The position numbers and the translations under genes were made by a program. From the NCBI GenBank assembly GCA_025965395.1, contig JAOPXA010000004.1:1-6249 (forward strand): a stretch of 6,249 nt of DNA. The letters run 5' to 3'. Below, piece after piece: positions 1 to 5,853 of this stretch (position 1 is its first letter; each line of letters starts with the position of its first letter). The notes beneath the pieces are model-generated. The model was not told the origin of the DNA. It did no database searches and was given only the letters and a program-made list of their open reading frames with translations. This DNA comes from Nocardioidaceae bacterium. GTDB lineage: Bacteria; Actinomycetota; Actinomycetes; Propionibacteriales; Nocardioidaceae.

Positions 1-806
1 GCGGGCGCCGGCGCGGCAACGATCACCGCGTCGACTTCGATGGTCTCGAAGTCCGTTGTTGGTCCGACGACGAGGCGCCAGACGCCGTTCACTCGCTCGA
101 TCTGCCGCACCGTCGCGTTGACGCGAATCTCCGCCCCGCTGGCGTCGGCAACCGCCTGGGGCAGGCGCCCGACTCCCCCGGTGATCCCGGCGAACACCGG
201 GGTCGGGTCGACCGTCTGACGCACCTTTGCCGCAGCCGCAAGTAGATCTGGCCACAAGGCAGCAATCTGAGGAGCGGCGGCACGAAGCGACAACTTCGAC
301 GCATGCCCCGCGTAGACGCCCCCGAGCAGCGGCTCGATGAGCCGATCCACCACATCCACGCCGAAGGACCCCGGCAGCATCGCGCGTACGAACTGGGCGA
401 CGTCGAGGTCTTCGTCGAACTCCTTCACAAGCGGAGTCGCCTCTGGCATCCCAGCGACGATGCCCGTGGCCAAGAGCGCATCGAGGTCGGAGGGGACGCC
501 CATCACCGTGGGAGGCATCGAGCGGATGGCACCGCGCGTCCAGATACCAGCGGTGATGGTCACCGGATGGACAAGCGAGTCACCGAGTCCGACAGCGCGG
601 GCCAGGCCGACCGCCTCCGGCCGGCGCGCCAGCATCGACTCGGCACCCACATCGATCGTCATACCGGCCAGCTCGCCGAGTGCCAGCTTGCCGCCGATGC
701 TGGGTGATCCCTCGAACACGACCACCTCGACGTCGGGGCGCTCGCGCCGCACGAAATAGGCCGCAGCAAGACCGGCTATTCCCCCTCCGACGACAGCGAC
801 CTTCAT
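1..806 (-). CDS. hemG: Coproporphyrinogen III / protoporphyrinogen oxidase, HemY/CgoX type (3' end outside window)
   Basis: FAD enzyme that removes six electrons from a porphyrinogen, using oxygen, late in haem synthesis. Actinobacterial members generally act on coproporphyrinogen III (hence the name CgoX). The reading frame is open from the ATG at 806 to the left edge: 268 residues of a family usually about 450-480 long, so the C-terminal part is missing. Visible signs are the N-terminal dinucleotide-binding loop with G7, G9 and G12, the acidic residue E32 expected to hold the FAD ribose, the GGK at 38-40, the DVGAE segment at 52-56, a LIEPLLGGVYAG segment near residues 153-167, and the VIVAAPAPA strand near 258-266. 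The start lies one base after the hemE stop, so translation is probably coupled. In mycobacteria the next gene is hemQ; that would lie outside this window. Known alternative names are hemY and cgoX. The family call is firm; the exact substrate is inferred. Confidence 0.95.
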   Translation of the reverse strand, partial: MKVAVVGGGIAGLAAAYFVRRERPDVEVVVFEGSPSIGGKLALGELAGMTIDVGAESMLARRPEAVGLARAVGLGDSLVHPVTITAGIWTRGAIRSMPPTVMGVPSDLDALLATGIVAGMPEATPLVKEFDEDLDVAQFVRAMLPGSFGVDVVDRLIEPLLGGVYAGHASKLSLRAAAPQIAALWPDLLAAAAKVRQTVDPTPVFAGITGGVGRLPQAVADASGAEIRVNATVRQIERVNGVWRLVVGPTTDFETIEVDAVIVAAPAP

Positions 807-807
807 G

Positions 808-1860
808 TCAGAGCTGGTAGCCGTGGACGAAGTCGACGAGCCGCGCGAGCTGGTCGGGATCCGTGGCTGGCAGCACACCGTGACCCAGGTTGAAGATGTG
901 CCCCGGTGCCGAGCGACCAGCCTCGATGACTTCCGCCGCCTTGGCAGTCATGACCTCCACCGGAGCGAACACCGCGGTCGAGTCGAGATTGCCCTGCACA
1001 GCACGACCGCCGCCGATTCTTTTGGCGGCCTCGTCGAGCGGGACGCGCCAGTCGACGCCGACCACATCGGCCCCCGCGTCACCCATCGACTGCAGCAGCT
1101 CACCCGTGCCGACACCAAAGTGGATGCGCGGCACGCCAAGATCAGCGACCGACGCAAGCACGGCAGCCGAGTGCGGTTTGACGTATGCGTCATAGTCAGC
1201 CAACGAAAGATTGCCGGCCCACGAGTCAAACAACTGCACGGCCGAGGCGCCGGCTTCGATCTGCGTACGCAGGAAAGACCCCGCGATCGCGGCAAGCCGA
1301 CCGAGCAGCGCGTGCCACAGGTCAGGGTTGCTGTACATCAGTTCTTTGGTCTTGCGATGGTCCTTCGACGGACCGCCCTCGATGAGGTACGACGCGAGGG
1401 TGAACGGTGCGCCGGCAAAGCCGATCAACGGCGTTGCGCCCAGCTCCCCCACCAACGCCTGCACGGACTCGACGATCGGTGCGACGTCGTCGGGCTCAAG
1501 ATCGCGAAGCTGCGCAAGCTGCTCGTGCGACCGGATCGGGTCTGCGACGACGGGACCGACACCAGCGACGATGTCGAGATCGACGCCAATCGCCTTGAGC
1601 GGAACCACGATGTCGGAAAAGAAAATCGCGGCGTCCACGCCATAGCGACGCACGGGCTGCATCGTGATCTCGACGACGAGATCGGGCCTGAAGCAGCTCT
1701 CCAGCATGGGAATTCCCTCACGGAGCGCGCGATACTCAGGCAGCGATCGACCCGCTTGGCGCATGAACCATACGGGCGTGTGCGGGACGGCCTCACCGCG
1801 AGCGGCGCGCAAGAACGCGCTCTGCTGAAGACCCTGATGACGCTCGGTTGATGTGGACAC
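808..1860 (-). CDS. hemE: Uroporphyrinogen III decarboxylase
   Basis: Cytoplasmic enzyme that removes the four acetate carboxyls of uroporphyrinogen III to give coproporphyrinogen III, the substrate of the following gene. Starting from the GTG at 1860 the protein has 350 residues, the usual family length. Signature 1 ([16 protein letters not shown]) occupies residues 29-44, with the substrate-binding arginines R34 and R38. The catalytic aspartate is D83 in FFSDI. Signature 2 ([12 protein letters not shown]) ends at Y158, and the conserved histidine is H327 in LGHGVLP. A longer frame opens at a TTG at 1914, but the extra 18 residues ([13 protein letters not shown]...) look like non-coding leader, and homologues begin a little before [10 protein letters not shown], so GTG 1860 is preferred. 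No strong Shine-Dalgarno is visible. It heads a hemE-hemG unit and diverges from the DUF3000 gene. Confidence 0.97.
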   Translation of the reverse strand: MSTSTERHQGLQQSAFLRAARGEAVPHTPVWFMRQAGRSLPEYRALREGIPMLESCFRPDLVVEITMQPVRRYGVDAAIFFSDIVVPLKAIGVDLDIVAGVGPVVADPIRSHEQLAQLRDLEPDDVAPIVESVQALVGELGATPLIGFAGAPFTLASYLIEGGPSKDHRKTKELMYSNPDLWHALLGRLAAIAGSFLRTQIEAGASAVQLFDSWAGNLSLADYDAYVKPHSAAVLASVADLGVPRIHFGVGTGELLQSMGDAGADVVGVDWRVPLDEAAKRIGGGRAVQGNLDSTAVFAPVEVMTAKAAEVIEAGRSAPGHIFNLGHGVLPATDPDQLARLVDFVHGYQL

Positions 1861-1931
1861 CTGCTCATCATCCCAGGCATTGCGGCGCGTCGCAGACCCC
1901 GGTATGCGCACCAAACGCCTAGGCTTCCCCT
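1861..1931. promoter_or_regulatory. Divergent hemE / DUF3000 intergenic control region
   Basis: This 71-bp stretch must carry at least the 5' signals of both transcription units. It contains three short dyads: a near-perfect inverted repeat TGCGGCGCGTCGCA at 1881-1894 (12 of 14 positions symmetric), an interrupted GGT...ACC dyad at 1901-1912 with a GC centre, and the perfect 8-bp palindrome GCCTAGGC at 1917-1924. The last overlaps the proposed -10 of the DUF3000 gene. No TANNNT element suitable for hemE was found on the minus strand here, so the hemE promoter is unidentified and may lie inside the DUF3000 coding start. Whether any dyad binds a regulator is unknown. Confidence 0.5.
1920..1931 (+). 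promoter_or_regulatory. Candidate -10 for leaderless transcription of the DUF3000 gene
   Basis: TAGGCT at 1920-1925 fits the actinobacterial -10 pattern TANNNT and is followed by exactly six bases before the GTG at 1932. This would place the transcription start on the start codon. No Shine-Dalgarno lies at a normal distance, and no recognisable -35 is seen. The hexamer is the weakest of the three such elements in the window. Confidence 0.4.
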
Positions 1932-2510
1932 GTGGTCATACCCGGAAGTATTCAAGGCCCGCCCGCGGACTTTCTGGCCGCGGTGGACGAGGTGCGCGGA
2001 GTTCCTCTGCGATCCGAAGTGATCGCCGAGGAGATGCCCGCGCCCCAACGCATCGCACCCCACGCCTACGCGATGACCGGCGACGTGGTGGTCGAGGACG
2101 ACGAGCTCGCCACCGGCCGCTTCATCTTGCTGCACGACCCCAAGGGCAACGATGCCTGGAACGGCACCTACCGCTGCGTGACCTTCGCTCGCGCCGACAT
2201 CGAGACTGAGATGGCTGTCGATCCTATGCTTCCGGCGGTGGGATGGAGCTGGCTCACCGATGCGCTCGATCACCACCAAGCCGCCTACCGCGAAGCCAGC
2301 GGCAGCGTCACGATCGTGCACTCGGAGAGCTTTGGCGAGATGACCGACAACGGCTCAAGTGCCCAGATCGAGGTACGCGCCTCGTGGACGCCCGAGTCGA
2401 CCAAGGGTGCACACGCAGCGGCCTGGGCTGACCTGCTGTGCATGCTCGCCGGTCTCCCACCCCTGACCGCAGGAGTTACCCCGCTGCCCAACAGGCGCGG
2501 TCAGCGGTGA
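1932..2510 (+). CDS. DUF3000 family protein
   Basis: Soluble 192-residue protein of a family confined, as far as I know, to actinobacteria, with no established function. Recognisable family blocks are [13 protein letters not shown] at residues 58-70, the VGWSWL block near 103-108, and ASWTP at 150-154, followed by an alanine-rich helix ([17 protein letters not shown]). There is no signal peptide or membrane segment. The in-frame stop TAG at 1920 precludes a longer protein, and GTG 1932 is the first usable start; the next in-frame GTG, at codon 18, would lose part of the aligned N-terminal region. Its last four bases overlap the start of the RNase D gene, a pairing that is conserved in actinobacteria (Rv2680-Rv2681 in M. 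tuberculosis). This hints at a role linked to RNA processing, but that is inference from position only. Confidence 0.9.
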   Translation: MVIPGSIQGPPADFLAAVDEVRGVPLRSEVIAEEMPAPQRIAPHAYAMTGDVVVEDDELATGRFILLHDPKGNDAWNGTYRCVTFARADIETEMAVDPMLPAVGWSWLTDALDHHQAAYREASGSVTIVHSESFGEMTDNGSSAQIEVRASWTPESTKGAHAAAWADLLCMLAGLPPLTAGVTPLPNRRGQR

Positions 2511-3790
2511 GCGAGGCCCACCCACCTGAGTCGAGCGAAGTCGCTGCGCCCGAGCCCGAGCCGGTCGATGAGCCGGTCGTTGTCTCCCCGCGACTCGAGC
2601 TACGCGAACCACTGCCGCCGGTGGTCGACACGCCCCAGGCCCTCGCCGAGGTATGCGCCGCCATCGCGGCTGGCACCGGACCCGTCGCGCTCGACGCCGA
2701 GCGTGCCTCGGGCTATCGCTACTCCCAACGCGCCTACCTCGTGCAGATCCGCCGGACGGGCACGACGTCGTCCCTCATTGACCCGATTGCGTTCGAAGAC
2801 CTGTCGACGCTCAACGACGCGATCGGTGACGCCGAGTGGATCCTGCACGCGGCGACCCAAGATCTCCCCTGTCTCGCCGAAGTTGGTATGCGGCCAAAGG
2901 CGTTGTTCGACACCGAGCTCGCCGGACGCCTGCTCAACCTGCCGCGCGTCGGTCTGGCAAGCCTCGTTGAGTACTACCTCGAGCGGTCCCTTGCCAAGGA
3001 GCACTCGGCGGTCGACTGGTCGACGCGTCCCTTGCCCGAGCCGTGGCTCGAGTACGCGGCCCTCGACGTCGAGGTCCTGATCGAGCTGCGCGACCTGATC
3101 GATGCCGACCTCGTCGAAGCGGGCAAGCGCGAGTGGGCGGCCGAGGAGTTCGAAGCGCTGTTGAGCTTCGGAGGTCCACGCGTCCGCCAGGAGCCGTGGC
3201 GTCGCACGTCCGGCCTCCACAAGGCACGTGGTCGTCGCGCACTCGGCATCGTCCGGGAGCTGTGGGAGACCCGCGACGCCATCGCCGAGGACCGCGACAT
3301 CACGCCGGGCCGCATTCTTCCCGACCTGTCGATCCTCGAGATCGCCACTGCCCAGCCGACCGATCTCGTCACGCTCAAGGGAATGCGCGCGATGCGCAAC
3401 CGCGGCCCGCGTCGCTTCCTCAGCGAGTGGCACGACGCCATCGAGTATGCGCTGGGGCTCGACGAGAGCGAGCTGCCCACGACCGGCCAGAAGCTCGACG
3501 GACCTCCCCCACCGCGCACCTGGGCCGACAAGAATCCTGACGCTGCGGCCCGCCTCACCGCGAGCCGTGAGGTCATCAGCACCGTCTCTGCGGCACACAA
3601 CCTCCCGCCAGAAAACCTGCTCACGCCCGACACCGTGCGTCGGCTGAGCTGGGAGCCTCCGGCCGAAATCACCGAGGAGAGCGTCGCGGACTTCTTGCGT
3701 ACAGCTGGCGCGCGCGAGTGGCAGATCGGCCTCGTCGTGGAGTCCCTGACTCTCGCGACGCTGACTCGGGCGCCTGCACGCTCTTCTTAG
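2507..3790 (+). CDS. rnd: Ribonuclease D family 3'-5' exonuclease with HRDC domain
   Basis: Metal-dependent 3'-5' exoribonuclease of the DEDDy class, expected to trim the 3' ends of tRNA precursors and other stable RNAs. From the GTG at 2507 it has 427 residues. Residues 1-35 form an acidic, proline-rich tail. The exonuclease domain spans about 40-205: Exo I carries D63 and E65 (LDAER), Exo II carries D119 (HAATQDL), and Exo III carries Y183 and D187 (YAALDV), so all five catalytic residues are present. An HRDC nucleic-acid-binding domain follows near 238-315 (KARGRRALGIVRELWETRD...ILPDLSILEIA), and a second helical C-terminal region ends the protein. The frame extends upstream to an ATG at 2438, but the GTG overlapping the DUF3000 stop as GTGA gives the usual coupled arrangement and a better N-terminus. 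In mycobacteria dxs follows this gene; here an iron permease does. Confidence 0.93.
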   Translation: MSEAHPPESSEVAAPEPEPVDEPVVVSPRLELREPLPPVVDTPQALAEVCAAIAAGTGPVALDAERASGYRYSQRAYLVQIRRTGTTSSLIDPIAFEDLSTLNDAIGDAEWILHAATQDLPCLAEVGMRPKALFDTELAGRLLNLPRVGLASLVEYYLERSLAKEHSAVDWSTRPLPEPWLEYAALDVEVLIELRDLIDADLVEAGKREWAAEEFEALLSFGGPRVRQEPWRRTSGLHKARGRRALGIVRELWETRDAIAEDRDITPGRILPDLSILEIATAQPTDLVTLKGMRAMRNRGPRRFLSEWHDAIEYALGLDESELPTTGQKLDGPPPPRTWADKNPDAAARLTASREVISTVSAAHNLPPENLLTPDTVRRLSWEPPAEITEESVADFLRTAGAREWQIGLVVESLTLATLTRAPARSS

Positions 3791-3805
3791 GAACGGCTAA
3801 GTAAG
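3787..3805 (+). promoter_or_regulatory. Weaker candidate IdeR/DtxR iron box
   Basis: TTAGGAACGGCTAAGTAAG matches 13 of 19 positions of the IdeR consensus TWAGGTWAGSCTWACCTWA by hand count. The left half-site TTAGG and the centre GGCTAA match well; the right half does not. It includes the rnd stop codon and shares four bases with the stronger box that follows. It may be a second binding position or chance. Confidence 0.35.
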
Positions 3806-3820
3806 CAAAGCCTGACATAA
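3802..3820 (+). promoter_or_regulatory. Candidate IdeR/DtxR iron box controlling efeU
   Basis: TAAGCAAAGCCTGACATAA matches 15 of 19 positions of the IdeR/DtxR consensus TWAGGTWAGSCTWACCTWA by hand count; mismatches are at positions 5, 6, 13 and 16. It ends two bases before the proposed -10 hexamer, so a bound repressor would cover the -35/spacer region. A DtxR-family repressor loaded with ferrous iron would be expected to shut off the iron permease downstream. The AT-rich character stands out from the GC-rich surroundings. The regulatory assignment is inferred from the motif, its position and the gene it precedes. Confidence 0.65.
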
Positions 3821-3822
3821 GT

Positions 3823-3834
3823 TACGATGAGGGC
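3823..3834 (+). promoter_or_regulatory. -10 element for leaderless transcription of efeU
   Basis: TACGAT at 3823-3828 is a good TANNNT -10, and six bases separate it from the GTG at 3835, which puts the expected transcription start on the start codon. The only SD-like string (GAGGG, 3829-3833) ends one base before the GTG, too close to work as a ribosome binding site. No clear -35 is present; the region where it would lie is occupied by the candidate iron box. Confidence 0.6.
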
Positions 3835-4671
3835 GTGCTTGCCAATTTTCTGATCGGACTCCGCGAAGGCCTCGAGGCCAGCTTGATCGTCAGCATCCTG
3901 ATCGCCTACCTCGTGAAGACCGGTCGCCGCGACCAGCTCCGATTCGTCTGGCTCGGCGTGGCCATTGCGGCGGCTATTTCGATCGCTGCCGGCGCGATGC
4001 TGCAGTTCACGTCACGCAACATGACCTTCGAGCAGCAGGAGTTGCTTGGCGGCACCCTCTCGGTCATCGCCGTCATCTTCGTGACGTGGATGGTCTTCTG
4101 GATGCGCAAGGTGTCTCGCAACCTTAAGGGTGAACTCGAGGGTCAGGTCGACAACGCGCTTGCACTCGGCCCGCTCGCGCTCGTGCTCGTCTCCCTCCTC
4201 GCGGTGGGGCGCGAGGGTCTCGAGACGTCGCTCTTCATCTGGGCCGCGTCGCAATCGACCACCGGACCCAATCCGCTGATTGCCGCCTTCCTCGGCATCG
4301 CGACCTCGGTGCTTCTCGGCTATCTCATCTACCGGGGCGCCATCAGCATCAACCTCAAGAAGTTCTTCACCATCACGGGCGCGCTGCTCATCGTGGTGGC
4401 GGCGGGCGTACTCGCCTACGGCATCCATGACCTCCAGGAAGCGAACTTCCTGCCGGGTCTGGCCAACAAGGCGTTCGACATCACCAACCCCGATGCGGCC
4501 GCGTGGAGCCTGCGCAACCCGAGCGGTTGGATGAGCACGCTCGCGAAGGGCACCTTCAACTTCCAGCCCGATCCGACGGTGCTTCAGGTCGTCGCTTGGT
4601 TCGCCTACCTCGTGCCGACGATGGCGTTCTTCTTCGCTCCGACCAAGTCCCGCCAGCCTGTCAAGGTCTGA
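3835..4671 (+). CDS. efeU: FTR1-family high-affinity iron permease (EfeU-like)
   Basis: Polytopic inner-membrane permease of the oxidase-dependent iron transporter family (yeast Ftr1, bacterial EfeU). It has 278 residues, normal for EfeU. The two hallmark REXXE iron-binding motifs are intact: REGLE at residues 10-14 in the first membrane helix and REGLE at 126-130 in the fourth. About seven hydrophobic segments are visible, including roughly 4-27, 37-57, 70-90, 110-133, 145-165, 175-195 and 250-270. GTG 3835 is the only plausible start: going upstream in frame there is no ATG, GTG or TTG before the stop TAA at 3802. In E. coli EfeU works with periplasmic EfeO and the haem peroxidase EfeB; neither follows here, because the next gene is a serine hydrolase. 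The candidate IdeR/DtxR box and leaderless-type promoter directly upstream suggest repression when iron is plentiful. Readthrough from rnd is possible since no terminator separates them. Ferrous versus ferric preference cannot be read from the sequence. Confidence 0.93.
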   Translation: MLANFLIGLREGLEASLIVSILIAYLVKTGRRDQLRFVWLGVAIAAAISIAAGAMLQFTSRNMTFEQQELLGGTLSVIAVIFVTWMVFWMRKVSRNLKGELEGQVDNALALGPLALVLVSLLAVGREGLETSLFIWAASQSTTGPNPLIAAFLGIATSVLLGYLIYRGAISINLKKFFTITGALLIVVAAGVLAYGIHDLQEANFLPGLANKAFDITNPDAAAWSLRNPSGWMSTLAKGTFNFQPDPTVLQVVAWFAYLVPTMAFFFAPTKSRQPVKV

Positions 4672-4683
4672 CCACCCGACGGC

Positions 4684-4695
4684 TAAAGTCACCGT
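4684..4695 (+). promoter_or_regulatory. Candidate -10 for leaderless transcription of the serine hydrolase gene
   Basis: TAAAGT at 4684-4689 fits TANNNT, and six bases follow before the ATG at 4696. The 24-bp gap after efeU holds no Shine-Dalgarno sequence and no hairpin terminator. This suggests the hydrolase has its own start in addition to any readthrough from efeU. No convincing -35 is seen. Confidence 0.5.
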
Positions 4696-5853
4696 ATGGA
4701 GCTCGTTCACGGTCACCTCGACGACCGCTTTGCATCGCTCGGTGAGGCATTCGCTTCTCGCCTGAGCGACGGCACCGAGCTGGGTGCGTCGCTGTGCGTG
4801 ATCAAGGATGGGGAGACCGTCGTCGACCTCTGGGGCGGTTGGTCCGACGCGCGCAAGACCGTCCCGTGGGGCGAGCACACGATCGCCACCGTGTGGTCGA
4901 CCACCAAGACGATGACCAACCTCGCGGCGCTCGTCCTCGTGGACCGCGGAGAGATCGACCTGAATGCGCCGGCGGCCTGCTACTGGCCCGAGTTCGCGCA
5001 GGGCGGCAAGGAAGCGGTCGAGGTGCGGCACCTCCTCGGGCATACGTCTGGAGTCGCTGGCTGGGACCAGCCCGTCACGGTGTCGGACCTGTATGACTGG
5101 GAGAAGTCGACCGCCATGCTCGCCGCCCAGGCGCCGTGGTGGCCGCCTGGCACCGCTTCGGGCTATCACGTGCTCGATCAAGGACACCTCGTCGGCGAGG
5201 TCATCCGGCGGGTCACCGGGCTGAGCGTTGGTGCGTTCTTTGCCAAGGAGATCGCCGGGCCGATGGACGCAGACTTCCACATCGGGCTCGACGCTGCCGA
5301 TGCTGAGCGCGTCTCCCCGATGGTCATGCCGCGCGCACTTCCCCTCGATCCGCTCGATCCCGACAGCATCGCCTATCGCGCGTTGACCGGGCCCTTCCTG
5401 CACGCCCGCGAGACTCGGACCGATGCCTGGCGCACCGCAGAGGTCCCCGCTGCCAACGGGCACGGCAACGCGCGATCAGTTGCGCGCGCTCAGGCCGCCG
5501 TCTCGCACGGGGGTGCGTTCAACGGCGTGCAGCTTTTGTCCGAGCGCACGCTCGACTCGATTTTCGAGGTGCAGGCGGAGGGAACCGACCTCGTGCTCGG
5601 TGTGCCGCTTCGGTTGGGCATCGGCTACGCACTCCCCGAGACTTCGTTTACCCACATACCGGCGGGTCGCCGATGCTTCTGGGGAGGCTACGGCGGCTCC
5701 TTGATCGTCAACGATCTCGACAACTCAATGACGATTGCCTATGTCATGAACACGATGGTGCTCGAATACTCCCCCGGCACGCGGCGTACGCGTCCGTGCG
5801 GGGACTCGCGCACCGATGCCTACCTCGATGCCATCTACGGGGCCCTCTCATGA
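4696..5853 (+). CDS. Serine hydrolase, beta-lactamase/family VIII carboxylesterase type
   Basis: Member of the class C beta-lactamase-related superfamily (Pfam Beta-lactamase; EstB-like family VIII esterases), 385 residues, the usual length. The nucleophile motif SxxK is STTK at residues 68-71 (S68, K71). The second motif tyrosine is Y157 in GYHVLDQG, which has the YHxL form of esterases instead of the YxN of true beta-lactamases. The GHTSG block is at 115-119. A WGG stretch at 329-331 (FWGGYGGS) occupies the place of the KTG-like motif. No signal peptide is visible, so the protein is probably cytoplasmic; this argues against a penicillin-binding or antibiotic-resistance role. ATG 4696 is the first start after an in-frame stop TAA at 4684. 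The natural substrate, probably an ester or amide, cannot be named. Its stop overlaps the next start as ATGA. Confidence 0.88.
   Translation: MELVHGHLDDRFASLGEAFASRLSDGTELGASLCVIKDGETVVDLWGGWSDARKTVPWGEHTIATVWSTTKTMTNLAALVLVDRGEIDLNAPAACYWPEFAQGGKEAVEVRHLLGHTSGVAGWDQPVTVSDLYDWEKSTAMLAAQAPWWPPGTASGYHVLDQGHLVGEVIRRVTGLSVGAFFAKEIAGPMDADFHIGLDAADAERVSPMVMPRALPLDPLDPDSIAYRALTGPFLHARETRTDAWRTAEVPAANGHGNARSVARAQAAVSHGGAFNGVQLLSERTLDSIFEVQAEGTDLVLGVPLRLGIGYALPETSFTHIPAGRRCFWGGYGGSLIVNDLDNSMTIAYVMNTMVLEYSPGTRRTRPCGDSRTDAYLDAIYGALS

Noticed and set aside
805..1851. A 348-residue plus-strand open frame antisense to hemE
   Set aside because: It mirrors the hemE codons in a GC-rich gene, has low-complexity Arg/Asp/His-rich composition and no recognisable domain; hemE on the other strand has all its signatures.
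1861..1914. An 18-codon N-terminal extension of hemE starting at a TTG
   Set aside because: The extension has no resemblance to the family N-terminus, uses a rarer start and would consume most of the divergent control region; GTG 1860 gives the usual 350 residues.
2438..2506. A longer RNase D starting at an ATG inside the DUF3000 gene
   Set aside because: It would add 23 residues encoded over the DUF3000 frame with no family similarity; the GTGA overlap at 2507 is the more usual start.
2600..3598. A 332-residue minus-strand open frame antisense to rnd
   Set aside because: The plus strand encodes intact RNase D with all five catalytic residues; the antisense translation shows no family features.
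3812..3817. CTGACA as a -35 element for efeU
   Set aside because: It resembles TTGACA but lies only five bases from the TACGAT -10, far from the usual 16-18 spacing; it is better explained as part of the candidate iron box.
4672..4695. A terminator between efeU and the serine hydrolase gene
   Set aside because: Only a trivial GGT/ACC pairing around the stop codon is visible, with no stable stem or T-run.
4012..5463. A 483-residue minus-strand open frame antisense to efeU and the serine hydrolase
   Set aside because: It crosses two well-supported plus-strand genes and their promoter gap, and its translation is charged and low in complexity, as expected of an antisense shadow.
4696..5853. Antibiotic-resistance beta-lactamase
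   Set aside because: It has an SxxK motif, but the YHVL and WGG motifs and the lack of a secretion signal point to a family VIII esterase-like hydrolase.
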